A stretch of 64,000 nucleotides of DNA from JBCCGG01 sp039029395 (GTDB taxonomy: Bacteria; Pseudomonadota; Alphaproteobacteria; Kiloniellales; JAKSDN01), in NCBI GenBank assembly GCA_039029395.1, contig JBCCGG010000007.1:1-64000 (forward strand), given 5' to 3'. Below, piece by piece: positions 59,900 to 64,000 of this stretch. Position numbers and translations under genes: made by a program. The notes under the pieces were generated by a model, which was given only the letters and a program-made list of their open reading frames with translations, ran no database searches and was not told where the DNA came from. Numbering within the stretch: the stretch's first letter is position 1; each line of letters opens with the position of its first letter.

Positions 59900-60262
59900 A
59901 TGGCCGAGACCATGACCTTGATCGCGGGGCGGACCAGCAAGCAGGGCACGACGCTCAATGCCGGCAAGCTGAAGGACGACTACCGCGAGGTCACCTCGAG
60001 CGGCGAGATGAACCAGGACGACATGGCGCGCCTGGGTTTAAAGGATGGCGACCTGGTGCGCCTCAGCACCGGGGCCGGCGACACTGTGATCCGCTGCAGC
60101 GGGCGCAAGCCCGAGGATCTGCCGGCCGGGCTCATCTTCCTGCCCTATGGGCCGCCATCGAGCCAGCTGATGACCGGCGACACCGCTTTGAGCGGCATGC
60201 CGCTGTCCAAAAACATCGAGGTCCAGGTCGAGCCGCTCGGCGCGCCCGAGGCCGAGGGCTGA
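59900..60262 (+). CDS. Molybdopterin-dinucleotide-binding protein, formylmethanofuran dehydrogenase subunit D-like
   Basis: A 120-residue protein of the FwdD/FmdD type. Recognisable are LIAGRTSKQGTTLNAGK, an MNQDDMARLGLKDGDLVRL segment typical of the double-psi barrel that binds the molybdopterin guanine dinucleotide, and PYGPPSSQLMTG. In archaea FwdD forms the cofactor-binding lobe together with FwdB. It is the first gene of the fhc operon, 14 bases before fhcB. Its presence together with a Cys-rich FhcB suggests a metal-containing enzyme. Confidence 0.85.
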   Translation: MAETMTLIAGRTSKQGTTLNAGKLKDDYREVTSSGEMNQDDMARLGLKDGDLVRLSTGAGDTVIRCSGRKPEDLPAGLIFLPYGPPSSQLMTGDTALSGMPLSKNIEVQVEPLGAPEAEG

Positions 60263-60276
60263 AGCGGAGAGAGGCC

Positions 60277-61590
60277 ATGGGCGAGGAGAACCTGCATGTC
60301 GTCGAGAACGCCACCTGCACCTTTTGCGGCTGCGTGTGCGACGACCAGATCCTGACCGTCGACCGGGACGCCAAGCGCATCACCAAGGTCAAAAACACCT
60401 GTGCCCTGGGCCGTGCCTGGTTTACCGAGCACGCCCACGAGGAGCGCCCGGTGGCGCTCATCGACGGCAAGGAGGCGAGCTTGGAGGACGCGGTCGAGAC
60501 GGCGGCGCAGATCCTCGCCGAAGCGCGTTATCCGATCACCTACGGGCTTAGCGACACGACCTGCGAGGCACAGCGCCACGCGATCGCGATCTCGGACGTC
60601 ATAGGCGGCACGATCGACACCACCACGTCGGTCTGCCACGGCCCCTCGGGTATCGCCTTCGAAGGTGTCGGCGAGAGCACCTGCACCCTTGGCGAGATCA
60701 AGAACCGGGCTGACCTGGTGATCTTCTGGGGCGGCAACCCGGCCGAGTCCCACCCACGCCTGTTCGCCCGCTACGCCATCATGCCCAAGGGCATGTTCAC
60801 CCCCAACGGCCGAAAGGACCGCACCGTGGTGCTGGTCGACGTGCGCAAGACCAAGAGCGCGCCGGTCGCCGATATCTTTCTGCAGGTCAAACCGGGCCGG
60901 GACTTCGAGCTGCTGTGGGCCCTGCGCGCCTTGGTGCGCGGTGGCCGCATTTCAGGTGATATCGAAGAAATCACCGGTATTCCACTGGAAACGCTTAAAG
61001 ATCTGGCAGAACGTATGAAGAATTGCCGCTACGGGGTGTTGCTCTTCGGCATGGGGCTCACCATGACCCGGGGGCGTCATTTCAACTCCGGCGCCCTGCT
61101 CGCCCTGGCCAGCGATCTGAATGATTTCACGCACTTCGTCGCCAAGCCGGTGCGCGGCCACGGCAATGTCACCGGCGCCGACAACGTGGTCTCCTGGCAG
61201 ACCGGCTTTCCCTTCGGAGTCAATTTCAGCCGCGGCTATCCGCGCTTCAATCCGGGCGAGTTCACCACGGTCGACGTGCTCAGCCGGGGCGAGGCCGATG
61301 CCGCCATGATCGTCGCCAGCGACCCCGCCTCCAACTTCCCGGGCCCGGCGATCGAACATCTCAAGAAAATCCCGGTGATCGTGCTCGACCCCAAGGAGAC
61401 CATGACATCACGCCTCGCCAAGGTCGCTTTCACCACCGCGACCTACGGCATCTCCGTACCTGGCACGGTCTACCGCATGGACGATGTGCCGATCCCCTTG
61501 AGGACGGCCTTCGACTCGCCCTACCCAAGCGATCAGGAGGTGCTGAGCGCGATCGAGGCTCGGGTCCGCGACCTGCGAGCGGCCGCCTGA
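60277..61590 (+). CDS. fhcB: Formylmethanofuran dehydrogenase/Fhc complex subunit B
   Basis: A 437-residue FwdB-like protein. An Fe-S motif is present: Cys14, Cys17, Cys21 and Cys42, in CTFCGCVC and NTCALG, with the spacing of archaeal FwdB. Cys120 in TSVCHGPSG corresponds to the metal-ligating Cys of FwdB. Later segments FWGGNPAESHPR and VVLVDVRKTKSAPVAD are typical. The Methylobacterium FhcB is described as having lost these cofactors. ATG at 60277 with GGAGAG-type purines upstream. It overlaps fhcA by one base (TGATG). Confidence 0.92.
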   Translation: MGEENLHVVENATCTFCGCVCDDQILTVDRDAKRITKVKNTCALGRAWFTEHAHEERPVALIDGKEASLEDAVETAAQILAEARYPITYGLSDTTCEAQRHAIAISDVIGGTIDTTTSVCHGPSGIAFEGVGESTCTLGEIKNRADLVIFWGGNPAESHPRLFARYAIMPKGMFTPNGRKDRTVVLVDVRKTKSAPVADIFLQVKPGRDFELLWALRALVRGGRISGDIEEITGIPLETLKDLAERMKNCRYGVLLFGMGLTMTRGRHFNSGALLALASDLNDFTHFVAKPVRGHGNVTGADNVVSWQTGFPFGVNFSRGYPRFNPGEFTTVDVLSRGEADAAMIVASDPASNFPGPAIEHLKKIPVIVLDPKETMTSRLAKVAFTTATYGISVPGTVYRMDDVPIPLRTAFDSPYPSDQEVLSAIEARVRDLRAAA

Positions 61591-63236
61591 TGGCCGAGAC
61601 CCTGCGCATCATCAACGGCCGCGTTTACGACCCGATCAACGGGATCGACGGCGAGGTCCGCGACATCTGCATCTCCGGCGCCAAGATCGTCGAGTCCGTG
61701 CCCAAAGGCGGCAAGACCATCGATGCCCAAGGCATGGTGGTCATGCCTGGCGGGGTCGACATCCACTGTCACATCGCCGGGCCCAAGGTCAATTTGGCGC
61801 GCAAGGTGCAGCCCGAAGACCACCGCTACGACGTCCATCCGCGCACCGCATTCACCCGCTCGGGCACCGGCGGCACGGTGCCCTCCAGCTTCACCACCGG
61901 CTACCGCTACACGACGCTCGGCTACACCACGGCGATGGAAGCCGCCGTACCGCCGATCGGCGCCCGTCACGCGCTGGAGGAGCTGCGCGACACCCCGGTC
62001 ATCGACAAGGGCTTCTATGTTCTCCTGGGCAACAACCTGCTGCTCTACCAGCTGCTCTCCGAGGGCCGTCACGAGGAATTCCTCAATGCGGTCGCATGGT
62101 GGATCAAGGCCTGCAAGGCCTACACGCTGAAGATCGTCAACCCGGGCAGCGACGTGCCGTGGAAAACCAAGAACAACGCCAACATCACCGGCGTGAACGA
62201 GCAGATCGGCGACTACGAGCTGACCCCGCGGAAGGTGGTGAAGGCGCTGATCGACGCTGCCAACACACTGGGCCTACCGCACCCGGCCCACATCCACTGC
62301 AACAACCTGGGCCACTCGGGCAACGTGGCGACCACGCTCGAGACCATGGCCGCGGCCGAGGGCGAGCGCGCCCACATCACCCACGTGCAGTTCCACAGCT
62401 TTGGCGGCCAGCTGGGCAAGAATCCGATCTCGGCGGCCTCGAAAATCTCCGAGTTCGTGGACGCCAACCCCAATATTTCCTGCGACGTGGGCCAGGTCAT
62501 GTTCGGCAAGTCGACCGTGATGACCGCCGACGCGCCACTCGCCTACCTCCTGCGCAACTACACCAAGGACCGGCGTTGGGTGAACGCCGACACCGAGTGC
62601 GAGAGCGGCTGCGGCATCGTCCCCTTCTCCTATCAAGAGCACGTTTACACCCATACCCTGCAGTGGGGCATCGGCCTGGAGCTGTTCCTCCTGGCCAAGG
62701 ATCCCTGGCGCATGGTGCTCTCGACCGACCATCCCAACGGCGGCTCCTTCATGAGCTATCCGCGCCTGATCCGCCTTCTGATGGACCGCACGTTCCGCAA
62801 CGAGGAGATCCGCAAGGTCAACCGCAAGGCCATGAGGAAGACCGTTCTTCTGGACGACATTGAGCGGGAGTACAGCCTGCAGGAGATCGCCATCGTGACC
62901 CGCGCCGGCCCGGCCCGCTTGCTCGGCTTGAAAGACAAAGGTCACCTGGGCGTCGGCGCCGATGCCGACATCACGATTTACGAGGAGGATGACGACAAGG
63001 AACTGATGTTCAGCGCGCCCCGCTACGTCATCAAGGACGGCCGGGCGATCATCGAGAACCACGAGTTCCGCACCGACCACGAGGGCCGCATCCTGCACGT
63101 GGCACCGGCTTACGATCCGGACATCGAGAAGACGCTGCGGCCCTTCTTCGATTCCTACTATTCCCTGCAGTTCGACAACTACGCGGTTTCCGATCACTAC
63201 GCCCCCGGGGCCCAGGTGATCCCGACCGGGAAATGA
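61590..63236 (+). CDS. fhcA: Formyltransferase/hydrolase complex subunit A (FwdA-like amidohydrolase)
   Basis: A 548-residue amidohydrolase. The binuclear metal site residues are visible: His59 and His61 (DIHCHIAG), a Lys in YTLKIVNPG likely carboxylated, further His in HIHCNNLGH, and Asp in LSTDHPNGG. In the Fhc/Fwd complex it hydrolyses formyl-methanofuran to formate. Coupled by one base to fhcB and overlapping fhcD by ATGA. Full length for the family. Confidence 0.95.
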   Translation: MAETLRIINGRVYDPINGIDGEVRDICISGAKIVESVPKGGKTIDAQGMVVMPGGVDIHCHIAGPKVNLARKVQPEDHRYDVHPRTAFTRSGTGGTVPSSFTTGYRYTTLGYTTAMEAAVPPIGARHALEELRDTPVIDKGFYVLLGNNLLLYQLLSEGRHEEFLNAVAWWIKACKAYTLKIVNPGSDVPWKTKNNANITGVNEQIGDYELTPRKVVKALIDAANTLGLPHPAHIHCNNLGHSGNVATTLETMAAAEGERAHITHVQFHSFGGQLGKNPISAASKISEFVDANPNISCDVGQVMFGKSTVMTADAPLAYLLRNYTKDRRWVNADTECESGCGIVPFSYQEHVYTHTLQWGIGLELFLLAKDPWRMVLSTDHPNGGSFMSYPRLIRLLMDRTFRNEEIRKVNRKAMRKTVLLDDIEREYSLQEIAIVTRAGPARLLGLKDKGHLGVGADADITIYEEDDDKELMFSAPRYVIKDGRAIIENHEFRTDHEGRILHVAPAYDPDIEKTLRPFFDSYYSLQFDNYAVSDHYAPGAQVIPTGK

Positions 63237-64000
63237 CCGCCATGCGCGTCGGAGACTGCGACATCGCGGAGACCTTCGCGGAAGCCTTCAAAATGTGGGG
63301 GGCGCGGGTGGTGATCACCGCTGACAGCCCCAAGTGGGCCCTGGCCGCCGCACGCTCCATGACCGGATTCGCGACCTCGATCATCGGCTGCAAGTGCGAG
63401 GCCGGCATTGAGGCGGATATCCCGCCTGGAGAGACCCCCGACGGCCGTCCGGGCATCGCCGTGCTGCTCTTCGCCATGGACGCCCCAGGTGTCGCCAAGC
63501 GCCTGATCGAGCGCATCGGCCAATGCGTCATGACCTGTCCGACCACCAGCTGCTTCAACGGGCTGACAGCGGACAAGCGCGTCAGCGTCGGCGGCAAGCT
63601 GCGCTATTTCGGCGACGGCTATCAGATCAGCAAGCGCCTGGACGGCCGGCACTACTGGCGCATCCCGGTGATGGACGGCGAGTTCCTGGTCGAGGACCGC
63701 TTCGGCGTGCAGCCCGGTGTCGGCGGCGGCAATCTGCTGATTTTGGGGCGCGACCGCAGCGCCGCCCTGGCTGCCGCCGAGGCGGCGACCGAAGCCATGG
63801 GCCAGGTGCCGGGCGTGATCCTGCCCTTCCCCGACGGCGTGGTGCGCTCGGGCAGCAAGATCGGCTCCCGCTACAAGGCCCTGATCGCTTCCACCAACGA
63901 CGCCTACTGTCCCAGCCTGCGCGGTTTCTCGCCCGACAGCGCGCTACCCGATGAGGTCGGCGCGGTGGTCGAGATCGTCATCGACGGGCTCTCGCTCGAG
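63233..64000 (+). CDS. fhcD: Formylmethanofuran:tetrahydromethanopterin formyltransferase, partial
   Basis: The frame starts at ATG 63233 (overlapping fhcA by ATGA; an ATG at 63242 is an alternative) and runs off the window with 256 of roughly 300 residues present. It reads DCDIAETFAEAFKMWGARVV, TGFATSIIGCKCEAGIE, DAPGVAKRLIERIGQCVMT and CFNGL, the N-terminal half of Ftr. It transfers the formyl group from tetrahydromethanopterin to methanofuran. fhcC would be expected next. Confidence 0.94.
   Translation, partial: MTAMRVGDCDIAETFAEAFKMWGARVVITADSPKWALAAARSMTGFATSIIGCKCEAGIEADIPPGETPDGRPGIAVLLFAMDAPGVAKRLIERIGQCVMTCPTTSCFNGLTADKRVSVGGKLRYFGDGYQISKRLDGRHYWRIPVMDGEFLVEDRFGVQPGVGGGNLLILGRDRSAALAAAEAATEAMGQVPGVILPFPDGVVRSGSKIGSRYKALIASTNDAYCPSLRGFSPDSALPDEVGAVVEIVIDGLSLE

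Overview
The window comes from a high-GC alphaproteobacterium, probably of the Rhodospirillales/Kiloniellales type and possibly marine. Supporting signs are the divK-pleD-rpmG neighbourhood, EipB (DUF1849), DUF2924/DUF3489 genes beside a large serine recombinase, an alphaproteobacterial dihydroorotase variant, and bacterial methanofuran/tetrahydromethanopterin C1 genes. The lineage is an inference; no rRNA is present.

Layout. Positions 1-5813 look like the right end of an integrative element: a partial ImmA/IrrE-like peptidase with its XRE regulator, a ParB-domain DNA methyltransferase, DUF5681, then DUF3489-DUF2924-serine recombinase behind a strongly structured leader. The element abuts the 3' end of tRNA-Ser(GCU) at 5814-5905. 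Two glutathione transferases and an enolase-superfamily enzyme follow. Positions 8999-23174 hold the most striking block. A minus-strand operon carries a binding protein, ATPase and double-length permease of the TmoXVW type, a universal stress protein, a second binding protein, a pentapeptide-repeat protein and a DUF1989-GcvT fusion that matches trimethylamine N-oxide demethylase (Tdm). Beside it lie a TorR-like regulator, a TorS-like hybrid kinase and a TorT-like periplasmic protein, with decameric repeats in the shared promoter. Positions 23161-29952 add a LysR regulator, an aldehyde dehydrogenase, a variant M19 dipeptidase, an unknown protein, DUF3726 and an HD protein.

Positions 29959-34399 carry gatC-gatA and gatB, split by a PEP-CTERM gene that has a consensus sigma-54 promoter and an upstream palindrome. 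Positions 34565-41171 hold ruvX, a glutamine amidotransferase, a Sco-type operon, a class III CoA transferase, several small secreted proteins and a GbsR-like regulator. Positions 41302-58328 are core genes: pyrB, pyrC-like, plsY, dprA, topA, rnr, an S41 protease, a Nudix hydrolase, rpmG, pleD, divK, a ROK kinase, dinB and eipB. Positions 59900-64000 begin an operon for formylmethanofuran chemistry (FwdD-like protein, fhcB, fhcA, fhcD; the last runs off the window).

How the parts fit. TMAO would be sensed by the Tor-like trio, imported by TmoXVW and demethylated by Tdm to dimethylamine plus formaldehyde, partly captured on tetrahydrofolate. The Fhc/Fwd genes 36 kb away could carry formaldehyde carbon to formate. 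The FhcB here keeps the cysteines of the archaeal redox enzyme, which is unexpected for the bacterial hydrolase complex.
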